Shown piece after piece: positions 45,301 through 52,599 of a stretch of 64,000 bases of DNA. This stretch comes from Mytilisepta virgata (lineage: Eukaryota > Mollusca > Bivalvia > Mytilida > Mytilidae). Each line of letters opens with the position of its first letter. Positions within the stretch are counted from its first letter, which is position 1. The notes under the pieces are model-generated. The model saw only the letters and a list, made by a program, of their open reading frames with translations, was not told the origin of the DNA and made no database searches. The DNA lies in assembly GCA_028015205.1 (NCBI GenBank), contig CM051514.1, positions 34,736,150 to 34,800,149 on the forward strand. Direction: 5' to 3'. A program made the position numbers and the translations under genes.

Positions 45301-47092
45301 TTGATTTTTTTTGGTCTTTTATTGCATAAAAATGGGCAACAAATCTACATATTACGGACTAAATGGATAATGTTAAACATGCCGATAACAAGGTAAAATA
45401 AATAATTTGCTATATTTTCTGCATTAAATGTCTAATTAGTGAAAAACCATAATGAAAGTAAGGGACTGAAATATATAGCCATATGAGGGAAGACAGATCA
45501 GTAAAAATAAGAGACAAAAAAAAAGTTACAGTGTACATGAATACTCGTAAAAATATTTTAATTGTGATTTCTTTTATACTTTCATTTGCTGTTTAGTAAT
45601 TATATCTTTTTAGGTACAAATCCTGCAGAGCCATCGACAAATATCTCAGGTAATGCTTTTTAAAGATTTTATTTGCTATTGACCTGATACTGTGAAACTG
45701 TGATCATTCATTTTTGTGCAATTAATTCAAATCTTAACTCACATACATATTTATTTCGAAGAGCTTTTTGGATTAACTTTATCACGTGCATTCGCGACCA
45801 AAAAAAAATTAAAAATTGCTAGAACAAAATACCAGACAAACCTTAACCTTTGTACGTCTTTTCACTGCTCCCACAACTTTGCCTACTCTTTTTACAAAAA
45901 CCATTTAACAATAAATATTTAATGGTAATAATTTAAATTTTGAATAATGACTTAATAGCTGTTTTATAATGAAAAATTCCTAGGTATCTAAATATCGCTT
46001 TTGGAGACAATTTTAACACAAATTCGTTATTTTGGGGTCTTGAAGACCATTGTCATCATGAAAGTCACTCAGAAATAAAGCAAAATCTCTGCTATAAACA
46101 AACACATTGAACCCTTTGATAGTGACAAAAATGGTTCCGAGTCTCTTACATGTTGAATAGAGAATGGAGACGGGGAATGTTTCAAAGTGACAACCCGACC
46201 AAAGAGCAGAAAACAGCTCAAGGCTACCAATGGGTCTTCAAGGCAGCGAGAAAATCCCGTACCCGGAGGCGGGCTCCCTCAACAATAATGAATACAAAAG
46301 ATTGAGGTTCCTGACGTCGGGGTTAAACATGTTTTGTGAGATCTCACCCCCCCCCCCCCACTCATACCTATATGTTGACATTTAAAAACATGATACAACC
46401 GATAAATTTCCAAAACCGCCTCTTTTCACGAAATTTGTGGAAGAAAACTTATTAATGTTTAAGCATATTCAATACATGCGTATAAATCATTGTTTACCCG
46501 GGAAATTGGTAAGCATTTAGATTTTGAATTAAGCAGTTATTAATGAAAGAAATACAGGGATAAGTGGACCTACTCCTTTTGACGGTAGTGTCAAAACGCT
46601 AGCAACGGAGCTGGTGAGAGTTGTTAATAATAAAATGGAAGAGATCACTACCAATTTTCGTACATAGAACGTGTCAGTTGTGTACAAGGACAAAAATAGA
46701 AACGATAGCTCAGTACACAATATTGTAGATAAAAATAAGAACTATGAAGATTATGAACATCGTTTTGCTTATTATTCTTTATATTTACACTATCTCTTGT
46801 AGCACCAGAAGAGAAATGTAGTTGTCCTTGCAATCCAAACACACCAATTAACATTAGTGAACTTGAAGAGTGGGTTAGAAATATAACAGACACACTAACA
46901 ATAAACAAGAAAGACATATCGTCGTACAAGAGGAGCTTAAATAGTGCAGATGATTCCAGGGCTTCGTCGCAAGCTTTAGGGGCCTTTGGGGCCATTGTAC
47001 TTGGCTCAGTCATTCTGTTTATAGTTATTGGTGATATTCAGAATGTTATACGAAATGTGAAAGCAGTTGCTTCTAATAATAAGAGACCTTAA
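18274..47092 (+). CDS. Gene 2: membrane-anchored CTLD + PAN/apple-like protein, 10 exons, 401 aa
   Basis: Joined model: 18274-18313, 19709-19756, 20670-20835, 32115-32344, 32955-33215, 43423-43485, 43997-44032, 44776-44811, 45614-45649, 46803-47092; 1206 nt including TAA. All introns are GT-AG and all phases agree. Parts: signal peptide (1-15), CTLD (about 36-161), PAN/apple-like domain (162-248), 21-residue ETWQPL segment (249-269), three 12-residue linker repeats (270-305), CSCPC (311-315), helical stretch, transmembrane helix (363-382) and an 18-20-residue basic tail. It is a tandem paralogue of gene 1 with the same exon order. It differs by tripled linker exons and by two introns of more than 10 kb filled with transposons. 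Function is inferred as surface recognition or adhesion. The weakest point is that exons 3 and 4 are 11 kb apart, but phase and CTLD continuity support the link. Confidence 0.82.
20670..20835 (+). CDS. Gene 2 exon 3: first half of CTLD
   Basis: Encodes 'TYYVVNDTVSWYIAKDACP' and a Cys pair 'VCSAHC', ending 'FEMNV' in phase 2 at GTAAGT, just as gene 1 exon 3 ends 'LDMNV'. Confidence 0.85.
21170..22177 (-). pseudogene. LINE ORF2 C-terminal part, frameshifted
   Basis: Continues the LINE protein: 'FLYNNEQIDVIEDFQYLGTV', 'PILLYGAEVWGYEN', then a frame change near 21597 into 'HEKFVENWKAQIF', 'RFRCGSHKLPIEAGRF' and 'ERICDLCDKEQLGDEFHYI', the Cys/His C-terminal motif common in such elements. A second frame change in a T-run near 21318 leads to 'FFTAERQKFIPLHIY'. 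Two frameshifts show that the copy is dead. Confidence 0.8.
22178..25540 (-). repeat. Tandem array of about 868-bp chimeric LINE/repeat units
   Basis: The inserted repeat starts at 22178, 22556, 23424, 24291 and 25160: one 378-bp unit followed by spacings of 868, 867 and 869 bp. Each long unit contains the 378-bp repeat, a LINE segment of about 345 bp with the YADD motif (22924-23268, 23791-24135, 24658-25003) and a partial copy of the repeat. The units differ by only a few bases. The three duplicated open frames (22834-23232, 23686-24099, 24569-24967) are the LINE segments. Confidence 0.88.
25438..26478 (-). pseudogene. LINE reverse transcriptase (5' part)
   Basis: Open without an obvious start from about 26478 (ATG at 26410-26412). 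Motifs in order: 'KSLKNDKACSKD', 'ICPIFKNKGDPADPGNYRGI', 'EEQAGFRKGYGTVDHIF', 'AFVDFQKAFDSV', 'GVRQGENLSPLLFSIFLND', and the catalytic 'LLLYADDTVIFAES'. This fits palm and finger motifs 1-5 of non-LTR reverse transcriptases. The frame is cut after '…SLDCYF' by the inserted repeat, which supplies an unrelated 26-residue end. The usual thumb and C-terminus lie beyond the array at 21467-22177. Confidence 0.85.
26479..28990. other. Intron 3 of gene 2, repeat-derived sequence
   Basis: No gene supported. A repeat of the GGAGCACCTGA-tail type is at 27180-27360. A minus-strand stretch near 27500-27700 ('RPELVIEENRDQICVHK', 'DETLWHILFAC') looks like the worn C-terminus of another LINE, at low confidence. 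Confidence 0.45.
27180..27360 (+). repeat. Dispersed 3'-tail repeat, copy 2
   Basis: From 'tccggcacctgagtctaccc' through 'ccatgttgttcatatg', 'gtagtgcatgtattgttttg', 'ctccggagtttgtcag' to 'tttggtatttcttgac'. Nearly identical copies are 42921-43075 (+) and 43758-43930 (-). Confidence 0.75.
28990..29061. repeat. Inverted repeat (hairpin)
   Basis: 'gaattctgagtccggagcta' pairs with 'tagctaaggactcggaattc' around the loop 'acttagcggccaagt', giving a stem of about 30 bp. Confidence 0.65.
29080..29345. repeat. Minisatellite, units of about 78 bp, next to a 17-C run
   Basis: Repeats of 'gaaatgcaccctcagggtaa' with 'ttgtgcagttttggaac' and 'ctctcctcccc' at about 29185 and 29260; a weaker unit is near 28950. 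C-run at 29088-29104. Open frames on both strands here are by-products of the repeat. Confidence 0.7.
29900..31060. repeat. Degenerate repeats with 'aaattggtccacattgag'
   Basis: The segment 'gagggcctcaggaaggtt' to 'ccacattgag' is repeated at about 29930-30060 and 30170-30300. Weaker units with 'ttttcaaattagtc' and 'attaatgttcaaatg' are at 30350, 30410, 30880 and 31000. The phrase 'gagaggggaatatga' occurs at 30612 and 30735. No gene seen. Confidence 0.6.
31490..32057 (-). pseudogene. Remnant of a transposon ORF C-terminus with its 3' tail
   Basis: On the minus strand an open stretch (32057-31854, with 'VVTFQLLKRMEYLSPKSY' and 'PEIADIMPIFWVAHSGLHKR') ends in 'MLPTD' and one stop, then continues in the same frame with 'GGRFQNYNRHHDLIDQYGV' to a stop near 31750. 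It is followed by a 3' tail containing 'tccggagcacctgagttcac' (about 31655-31680). The protein looks real but I do not recognise its family. It ends just upstream of gene 2 exon 4 and is not part of it. Confidence 0.4.
32115..32344 (+). CDS. Gene 2 exon 4: second half of CTLD
   Basis: Encodes 'LIWIGIVKSEHDENAYSWDC', 'RKCFVLN' and 'VDDCSNQHPYLCV'. Acceptor TTTCAG at 32109-32114, donor GTAAAA. It lacks EPN/QPD and has VDD in place of WND, so canonical calcium-dependent sugar binding is not expected. Confidence 0.85.
32955..33215 (+). CDS. Gene 2 exon 5: PAN/apple-like domain
   Basis: Encodes 'TEIECEDHCMKSFSCVGFQ' and 'ESCNEF', aligning with gene 1 exon 5 at every Cys. Acceptor TTACAG, donor GTCAGT, phase 1 at both ends. 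Confidence 0.8.
33885..34005 (-). repeat. tRNA-derived SINE, copy 1 (tRNA-like head)
   Basis: On the minus strand 'ggcctcggtggccaagtggt' carries an A-box (33971-33986), and 'gagatttcgaaccc' (33907-33920) a B-box. This fits a tRNA-Ser/Leu-like head with a long variable region. The same spacer pattern ('ctaatgatt…gttaacactgtggttg') recurs in the SINE at 62455-62716. No intact tRNA is present. Confidence 0.65.
34140..35535 (+). repeat. Degenerate tandem array, about seven units of about 180 bp
   Basis: Units share 'catgaaattgaggtcaagg', 'gtcagactggcatgtaccca', 'actatctatagaccaaatat', 'ggttggtctaggta', 'agttgctgagaaatgga'. Related sequence in reverse orientation appears at about 60770-60960. Lies in intron 5 of gene 2. 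Confidence 0.7.
35540..36215. other. AT-rich intron sequence, nothing recognised
   Basis: Simple A-rich tracts and no coding or repeat structure that I can name. Confidence 0.4.
36221..36573. repeat. Long near-perfect palindrome beside the DIRS element
   Basis: Arms 36221-36312 and 36483-36573 are reverse complements with about two mismatches in 90 bases and a centre of about 170 bp. The inner parts (from 'gattctaatgagtcatggta' to 'gtgcgccggtgtaacgaatc', about 36274-36343) are a diverged relative of the DIRS terminal sequence at 41485-41550. The right arm ends exactly where the DIRS left end begins. Confidence 0.75.
37059..37715 (-). CDS. DIRS tyrosine recombinase, catalytic part, 218 aa
   Basis: Shows the tyrosine-recombinase residues in order: Arg in 'LILAGRTQSLHLLSI', 'HSIR' in 'KYTTHSIRAASASKAKL' (His-x-x-Arg), a downstream Trp in 'LKSVGWSSARTF', and the nucleophile Tyr in 'FARFYDKEI'. 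This enzyme would insert the circular DNA intermediate of the element. The catalytic half is intact; the join to the N-terminal half is broken at 37712-37715. Confidence 0.85.
   Translation of the reverse strand: MKGIYNLRPPMPKYVKTWDVSLVLKQLIALSPVKFLSLKNLTLKLAMLLCLILAGRTQSLHLLSIKDMIKDSRLYTLHYSDLLKQTHPGRNNPVVELKSYPPDRRLCCITVLKEYLKRTEHLRKNNSCLFISYIKPHGPVSKSTLSRWLKTLMCKSGIDVNKYTTHSIRAASASKAKLSVPIEIILKSVGWSSARTFARFYDKEIENTCKHYQSAVLS
37712..38272 (-). CDS. DIRS tyrosine recombinase, N-terminal part
   Basis: The latter half carries a SAM-like core-binding region: 'ASWRVGTKRQYSTYITKWIR', 'LDFLTMLYDSGLSYSAINSA', 'RSALSAFG'. It stops with TGA at 37712-37714, overlapping the ATG of the catalytic half by the four bases 37712-37715 (ATGA). 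In a working element these parts would be one chain, so this looks like a one-base frameshift. Confidence 0.75.
   Translation of the reverse strand: MVKFLLLCLSSFQPSWQSSTESQDGQGLLYDRGTSVADTELVLGPLTIARGRSNTFTNDEQFTNYKKHGQSASATKDIEIDGMSCIRRSYQSRDFSSKTTDIIMASWRVGTKRQYSTYITKWIRFCRQKKIDYSKSTLSQNLDFLTMLYDSGLSYSAINSARSALSAFGIIHDGISVGSHPVVIDL
37858..38424 (-). CDS. Continuation of DIRS RT/RNase H C-terminal region, 188 aa
   Basis: Encodes 'WYIPDIDLFATRLNSQLPKY', 'WSNFYCYAFPPFSLLGRVV', 'YCMIVAPVWPTQSWF', the region that normally follows RNase H in DIRS-type polyproteins. The same frame is open back to about 38556, so the ATG at 38424 is probably internal. It overlaps the recombinase frame (38272-37712), as is usual for DIRS elements. 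Confidence 0.7.
   Translation of the reverse strand: MLSTDIFNLLTEKWYIPDIDLFATRLNSQLPKYASWKPDPGCEVIDAFSISWSNFYCYAFPPFSLLGRVVQKVRMDKAYCMIVAPVWPTQSWFSDLLQLLVDDPILLPMMNNLLTIKNTDKVHPLQKTLRLMACLVSGDLTRVETFLQKQPISLWPRGELEQKDSIPLISQNGSVFVVKRRLITLKVL
38544..39854 (-). CDS. DIRS reverse transcriptase with partial RNase H, 436 aa
   Basis: Motifs: 'VPKKDGEYRMILNLKDLN', 'CFMASIDVRHAYYSVPI', 'QYTCLPNGISCAARYFTKL', catalytic 'LGYIDDSLLIGD', 'KLKFLGFLIDS', then RNase H-like 'LIITTDASTQGWGAV', 'ELLAVFHAL' and 'RIDNTCAIAYVNNMGG'. YIDD replaces YADD, as often in this order. The frame is open upstream to about 39965 without another Met. It ends early at 38544: the RNase H sequence continues in another frame from about 38556 into the 38424-37858 reading frame, consistent with one lost base. 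Confidence 0.85.
   Translation of the reverse strand: MFEKTWRELTSDGKILDIALHCHIEFYDDIQPVRSELNRPMLFNKQEKEILDKEISNLLNMKVIEKVESSFDQYLSPIFTVPKKDGEYRMILNLKDLNMNIVYHHFKMDTFETALKLIKPNCFMASIDVRHAYYSVPIADEHRKFLRFQWQNKVFQYTCLPNGISCAARYFTKLLKPVYSTLRKMGHINLGYIDDSLLIGDSEQDCCENVFDTKWLFEKVGFIVHEKKSVFQPVQKLKFLGFLIDSVKMIVTLPQEKVDNIILECTHLYKKADASIREVAKVVGILVSVFSAVEQGQLHYRNLELEKIKGLKYSQGEFDAKIKITDLMKSDLKWWIDNIKHQYRKIDYGNPQLIITTDASTQGWGAVYKSSKIGGRWNETECLHHINYLELLAVFHALRSFCKNVRNKHIGLRIDNTCAIAYVNNMGGIKSLNVMI
39992..41266 (-). CDS. DIRS gag-like protein, 424 aa
   Basis: Starts MTNKMADAM. Residues about 15-80 are rich in Lys/Ser/Thr (disordered), 90-125 form a possible coiled coil ('SILQSIKNDQNKSDKRLDAL'), then an acidic stretch follows ('YDEDELLYDDNVEDIGQND'). 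A folded-looking middle (about 200-340) precedes a strongly basic RG-rich end ('RRRLGRMGSRRGAGRGRG') suited to nucleic-acid binding. First ORF of a DIRS element, so a gag role is the natural reading. The frame is intact. Opposite-strand open frames here are shadows. Confidence 0.8.
   Translation of the reverse strand: MTNKMADAMLYEKNGTVKPAESEDSAKKATKKSTTKQSEKKDNAKKSSRSSDRASSPPKTKTSKSHASVTTRETNVEVDPAGSTSTSDVTLGDVMSILQSIKNDQNKSDKRLDALSAKVDDLYENYDEDELLYDDNVEDIGQNDSDENNNSQPPAKKQKTADVQSKGTEPATDNHDNDASSGIGTSKSNVGHFKELVEKFKVKEKVDASVDADLAELVNSFFQNGLPDHQLSDLLKNIHRPENCTMLTKTRVNQLIWDVLSDYTRIEENKIQYRKGLLIKASILITKLLNKLSECKKEENADFPIQELMNLSTDALGLLGHCNRSTNLARRELHRPDMSYDYFHLCSSTVPYTEFLYGDDISKKVSDIDSVNKVGRKVSRGRGYGYRIPRRRLGRMGSRRGAGRGRGTLRGSLRGREKDSGRND
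41551..43422. other. Rest of gene 2 intron 5
   Basis: AT-rich with no gene supported. It contains the repeat at 42921-43075. Confidence 0.45.
42921..43075 (+). repeat. Dispersed 3'-tail repeat, copy 3, upstream of gene 2 exon 6
   Basis: 'ggtgggtccatgttgttcat' through 'ctccggagtttgtcagttg' to 'ggtatttcttgactttac'. Nearly identical to 27180-27360 and, inverted, to 43758-43906. Confidence 0.8.
43423..43485 (+). CDS. Gene 2 exon 6: 21-residue ETWQPL segment
   Basis: 63 nt, phase 1-1, between TTCTAG and GTAAGT, encoding 'VFMETWQPLINKTTYTEDF' and so on. It is flanked on both sides by opposite-facing copies of one repeat (42921-43075 and 43758-43906). Confidence 0.75.
43758..43930 (-). repeat. Dispersed 3'-tail repeat, copy 4, downstream of gene 2 exon 6
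   Basis: Reverse complement of the 42921-43075 family, ending 'gactcaggtgct'. It interrupts the first linker-exon unit ('tattttaatgtgatat' before, 'cttatataattttaattg' after). Confidence 0.8.
43997..44032 (+). CDS. Gene 2 exon 7: linker repeat 1
   Basis: 36 nt, phase 1-1, encodes (C)TNPAEPSTDIS. First of three near-identical exons produced by local tandem duplication. Confidence 0.75.
44776..44811 (+). CDS. Gene 2 exon 8: linker repeat 2
   Basis: 36 nt, encodes GTNPAEPSTNIS with TTTTAG acceptor and GTAAAG donor. Sits 779 bp after the previous copy; the flanking intron is duplicated with it. Confidence 0.75.
45614..45649 (+). CDS. Gene 2 exon 9: linker repeat 3
   Basis: 36 nt, encodes GTNPAEPSTNIS, donor GTAATG. 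838 bp after the second copy. Confidence 0.75.
46140..46350 (-). repeat. Dispersed repeat, inverted copy of 4150-4470
   Basis: Contains 'gaccaaagagcagaaaac', 'cagcgagaaaatcccg' and 'aacatgttttgtgagatctc', matching the complement of the gene 1 intron 1 repeat; followed by a run of 11 C. Confidence 0.6.
46803..47092 (+). CDS. Gene 2 exon 10: CSCPC-helix-transmembrane terminal module
   Basis: Acceptor TTGTAG, 290 nt, encodes KCSCPCNPNT, a helical stretch with 'NKKDISSYKR', 'DSRASSQALGAFGA', helix 'IVLGSVILFIVIGDIQNV' and a lysine/arginine-bearing tail ending TAA. The open frame on the other strand at 46648-47013 is its shadow. A possible AATAAA lies at 47614-47619. Confidence 0.82.
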
Positions 47093-50000
47093 GGATGGTC
47101 ACTTGTGAGATTTTTTTAATTTTGGTCAGATTATGCGAACTCCTAAGGGTTATTAACCCATTTATAATGAGATATTTTTTCACCAACATTCCCTATTTTC
47201 TTTTCATGTATTTATTATACATATCTTAAAAATCTAAATGAGGAAATTTTATGAAATTCTATATATTAGTTTAATTTTTATACAACTTTAAAGATTCATC
47301 ACCTTTTCCATTCAAACCGAACGAAAAAAAAACTAGAGTGGCCCGTTTTCCCACCAAAGTGTAAACACCTTATATCTCAGAAACGACTTCAGCAACATAT
47401 AATTTTCTTTAATTTACTTATTTTGTTATTGATTTCAACCAGTTCTCTATCTAAATATAAAAGTATTTGAAAAAATATATATTAAAACTCTCACCAATCA
47501 CCATCCTTAAGAGAATATCTCAGTGTCATTTGTTGAAAATTGCTTTTCTGCGCACTAGTCACCTAAATTAAATTTTGCCTTTTTTATCTTTGATTTCTGA
47601 GCTTTGAAATACAAATAAAAATTTATTACCACTTATTTCATACGGCGGAAGGCAAACTACATTACATGTATGCTTCTTACAAGTTATTTTCGTCGACAAA
47701 AAATATAGCAGGGCAAGCGAAGTAGTATTTAGATATAATTTACCGAAGAAAACAGATAAATTCGTGAATTTTGGGAACAAAAAACTATTAAAAATAGTTC
47801 AAATAAATTCTTTAATCACGATTTTGATACATAAAATATATACACTTCGTCGATTTACGACTTATCCGTTGCGCTCGCGGCATAAAATGTTGAAAACCAA
47901 AACAATAATCCAGAAACTGAAGAGCAAATTTTAAAAAATGCCAAAAATAAGCAAAATAGTAAAGCGAAAACAATGTTAGATTTACTGGTAAGCATTTTTT
48001 TTTGTTTATGGAATTTTTACATGTACTAACAATATGACAGGTTTACATGGTAACTGTAAACGGCCAGGTTTTTGTAGCGCACATCTATGGGTTGTTAGGT
48101 GTAACGGAAATTATCTTAATTACCGTTGTAATATTTTGGAAGTATGTTTAATAAAACTCTAAAAAATTTACTACGACTTTGTTTCAACTTCTTTTATCTT
48201 GAACAAAAATAGACATTAACCTCCCTGCCATATTTTATGTGACTATCATAAGCTAGAACCCTGTATTTCTGTGTCTCTCTTTTGTTTACTAATTGTTATA
48301 TTTTGTTTTCCCTTATTACATGTATTATTTAGGCTTATGGTTACTTTTCTCCATTCTGGCATGTTATTGTAAATACTGTTGGGTCTTTTTTGAAGGTCAC
48401 AATCTGACCCATAGGTTTATTTGTGATTTAAGTTCTATGTGACACTGTCTAAATAACGTAAACTCCATATCTTATCATTTTTATATTCGACGAAAGAAAT
48501 TAAAAAAGAACGAAAATAACGAAGGAAAAAGACATGTCCTTAAAAATATCTAGAACAAAAGATCAAAGAAAAAAATACAGCTACCATGAAATGTTTGTAA
48601 AATGCCTATAATAGTCTGTTATGATATACAGCACCATTCACGTTTCGATGAAAAGGTAATCAGAAGCATGGGAATATATAGCAAATGGATAACAGGAAAG
48701 AACAACAATGATATACAATCACTCAACGCCAGCCAACAGTAAGAGCCCCGGACAAAACATAACACAAAACACAAGGATAAAAACAACAGAGAGTCATTAA
48801 TACCAATCCTTTCATTAGACGTGATAGTTCTGCTGTCGAGATACCCACATAACGGTAAGATCACCATTATACGTGATATAAACTCATCATTTCATACAAA
48901 TAATACATTTTACAAAGCATGCAGTTATTTAGAAGTCGCATCCTCCTCCTTTCTTCCTTCCCCTTTTTATCTATTCAACAGCCACGACTTCCATTGTTAA
49001 ATGTTTTGTTTTTAAATTTTCTTCAGTGAATGACAGAAATGCCTGATACATGTAGCACGATTACACCAAAAATGTTTGGTCCAAATATTGTCCACTGAAA
49101 TACTGAAATATAAACCATACTAGGAACAAGAAATAACAAGAACTATACGTAACACACAGAGTCAGAGGCATATTAAAATGAAATAAGGACATGTAATGTT
49201 ACCTGGGATTATTTAAACTAATAACTGAATTCTGAATTTCAATTTAGCCCAGATTCTAATATTTTCATCTTCTCTTTTACAAAAAATCATATCACCTCAC
49301 CTAAGTTTCTTCTGTAATACAACGTTTAGTTAAAGAAGCTTTACTTTTGTAAATCAGATCTGATTTTCTTCAAACGGATCGGTATTATCTGCCATTAGTT
49401 TCCAGTTCTTGCAAATGTTAAGGTTTTACATTTCATAACATGTTTGGAAATGTTTTACGTTATTCATGCATTAGAGAGATAACAATATAAATGCAAAGAC
49501 TACAAAAATCTGTAACAGTGGGGGTGATACGCTTTTGTAGTTTTAGGATATGGGGGAAAGAGTGATTTTGTTGGGGAATTGGGAACATTTCGCCAAAAAT
49601 ATAGGGAATTTGAAAAAGGGCAAAAATCTTAAGGACTTGTGAAAAAATTACAATTTTTTTAAGGAAAATCATATCCCGTGTAACAACCGCCCCCCCCCCC
49701 CTTTTTCCCATAACAAGCATGCAAGAACACGTGAAGAAAAAGTACACGTTACATAATTACGTAATATACACGTAAAACCACATTTGTATAAATTTAAAGC
49801 TACCAAAAAAAAAAAAAAAAAAAAAAAAAACAAGGCAAAAGAAAGAAAATAATATTTATTCTTCTTATATTACCTCCTGTTAAAGAATACAGTCGATATA
49901 TTTCTGAAAAAAAATTACACACAAGCTTGTGACAAAAATTCAGCAAAGGAACAATTTAAGACTATATTATGTATATTCCTGTTCTGTAATCTTAACTCGC

Positions 50001-52570
50001 AGTTATATACAAGAGTGCGTTTGAATCAATGAACTTTTAAAAATCCAATAGTATCACGTGATTCAAATGTTTACCCTTTTAAAGCTTTGGATACGTGAAC
50101 TGCTGACCTGTCTTAAAGGTTTAAGGTAATATAGCTTTATTGTTTCATTGTAATGTCATTCGATAAATAATCTTCATTCAAACGAAATTACCATATCGAT
50201 CAGTTGTTTGAAGATATAATTACACGCAAGTTATGATACACATTTTAAAGATCATTTGTTATGAAAATAATACTATAAATAGATATTACTGATGTTTACA
50301 AGAGTGTGGAATTTAATTCAAAAATAAGTGCACAGTCGAAAACTACAAAGTGAGGAATAGTCTGTATTGTGAGGGGTAAATTTCAAGTGCTTTCAAAAAA
50401 TTAATTTCCAAAAGTCGTCTATTGCCTATCAAAATCTCACGGGACATAGCCTGGTATTTTGTTCTCTTAAGATCTGATAATGATTAACAAATAAGTTACT
50501 TTAAAGTTTTCTACATATATGTATATCGCTATGGAAGACATTTTTAATACAAATTTTCCAAATTAACGTCTTTTAGACAGTGTTCCAGCATGAAGGTCAC
50601 CCAGAATCAAAAACGTTTTTCCCCGCAAGGGATTTAATACTAATCAGTAAAATTAATAAAAATATGTAAATGTAAATAAATAAATAAATATGATAAGAGT
50701 AAAGATAAAAAAATAAAGAATGAAAAGTTTCATCGAATTACAATGTATACTGTGTAAAGGGAGGTAACTAATTGATGTTTCTCATCAATCTTCGTAGCGG
50801 GGTCATTAATATTACTTCACTGGGAAAGGGACTCTGAGAAAAACATCCTTGTGAAATTAAATTTCATTCTTTCCAAGTGGGGAACTACTTCGCAAACCGA
50901 ATGGACGTGGGAAACTTCACAGTTTGCGTCATAATGAAAAATGTGATTCCGTTGTACTTTCATGCAAGTAGTTCGGATTTTGTTTACCGTGACGTGGAGG
51001 GTAATATAATAAAATGTATCACAGATACCGAAATAAATTTGATGCGCTGTATGGCCATTTCGTTGACTGGCAACTCATCAGCAGTGCTCGAGATCAAAAT
51101 ATTGGAAATCCGGTTAAAGATAGAATGATAAATAATTTAGCACAACCATCAAAACCCACAACAATTTAAAAAAACAGGAATCCAAACTCAGATAAGGGTT
51201 ACCTCTGCATCAAAAGGAAGAGCCTTATAAATTTCTAGTAATTTGTGTCAAATTTAAAGGCATTTAAGTAATGAATCATGTCAGGACAAACATTCTGGCT
51301 TTTGGCTGATAGTGCCCGCGGTGACTTACAGTCCAGCAGCAGTGACATAGACCGAGTGACAGTAATAAAATGTATCACAAAATACCGAAATAAATTCGAT
51401 GCCCTGTATGGTCCATTTTATTGACTAACAACTCATCAGCAGTGCTTGAGATCAAAACTTTCACAATTAAATGTTTTGGAGTTCGTAGTGAATGAAAAGC
51501 GCTGAAGGCAAGGGTTTTTTTGGAACTATTGTGAAATTATAACCCTTGTGTGGAGGTTGATTTGTCACTGAATGTAGACCTGCCTAAACATAAATATGAA
51601 CTGCTGACACATAATCTATAGCTGTCAGGCAAACTTCAATAAACTAAATATTATTATCAAACTCGTAAATGCTGATAACACATGCAAATCATGATCATAT
51701 ACGTGTACTCATAAAAACCGCATTGGGGTTAAAACAACGCATGATATATAAACAGTGGATTTGTTCCGCCAGTGATTTTGTTCCTCTGGACCATTATCTC
51801 TAAGGAAAATGTTCAAACGGAACTTTTTCACTAGAGATATTGTTCCAAGACCAGTGACTTTATTCCGTATGGATTGTCCAAGTGTCTGAAAGGATTTTCT
51901 TTTGGGACTCCATTAATAAAAAAAGGGACTTGGTATTTTTGGGGGGAAATTTAAAGATCTGCAGCGAGCCTATTCCCTATGTTTCACAGCGAGCCCAAAT
52001 AAATTATATATTTTTCGACAATGACTTTGTATTGTCTTTATCCTGTAATCCCCTTTAATTGCGTTAAATGCTTTAAAATAAATTTTGAAGTTGAATTCCA
52101 AATGCCGTGAAAACGCGGAAAACGCCACGACGTCACCTGGTATATTCACTGCGCCCCTCGCGCTCTTTATGTAAACAAGAACCAGTATACTTTATTAGGT
52201 CATTGACCTCATACGACTAAACTTTATTCTACCTCTTTTATTAGACCGAAAATGGCTTGATTGCAGGATAAATTCAAATAAATCTTCTGGCTTTAATAGT
52301 AGGCATAAACACTTGTTTGCCCAAATGACAACCGTGATCAATGTAACATAACTGAATAACATAATGTTTTCTTTTAAAGTGGAAAAATAATTGCATGGTT
52401 CACCACAGACAATATATTGTCAGATTTACATATAGAGTCATATAGGTTTCATATGTTTTGTTCTTATTATGAATGTTATATTGTACTCTATATGTTTGTA
52501 CATATATATGCTTTCAACCCTTAGGGGTAAAATTATGCATTTCTAAATAAAGTTATCATTAATTTGAACT
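47093..52570. other. Intergenic stretch after gene 2
   Basis: No supported gene. Notable only: C-run near 49690, a 27-A run at 49804-49830, and a duplicated segment (see 50990-51460). Short open frames have no domain or splice support. Confidence 0.5.
50990..51460 (+). repeat. Direct duplication of about 100 bp, 360 bp apart
   Basis: 'ataaaatgtatcacagatac' to 'catcagcagtgctcgagatc' at about 51007-51100 recurs at 51367-51455. The open frame 50877-51128 covers the first copy and is not called. The phrase 'actcatcagcag' recalls the repeat nested in the LINE. Confidence 0.6.
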
Positions 52571-52599
52571 CTCAATCTTCAACTTTATATAAATATGGC

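Larger units (their letters stand above)
43560..45720 (+). repeat. Tandem intron-exon duplication carrying linker exons
   Basis: Two full units (about 43560-44555 and 44556-45387) and a partial third (45388-45720). Each contains 'aaggtaaaataaataatttg', 'agggactgaaatatatag', 'tgaatactcg', the AT-rich tract and one 36-nt exon. The first unit is longer because a separate repeat (43758-43930) has inserted into it, so that insertion came after the duplication. Confidence 0.8.

Noticed and set aside
46648..47013. Minus-strand open frame of 121 codons
   Set aside because: It overlaps the last exon of gene 2 on the other strand and has no domain; it is a shadow.
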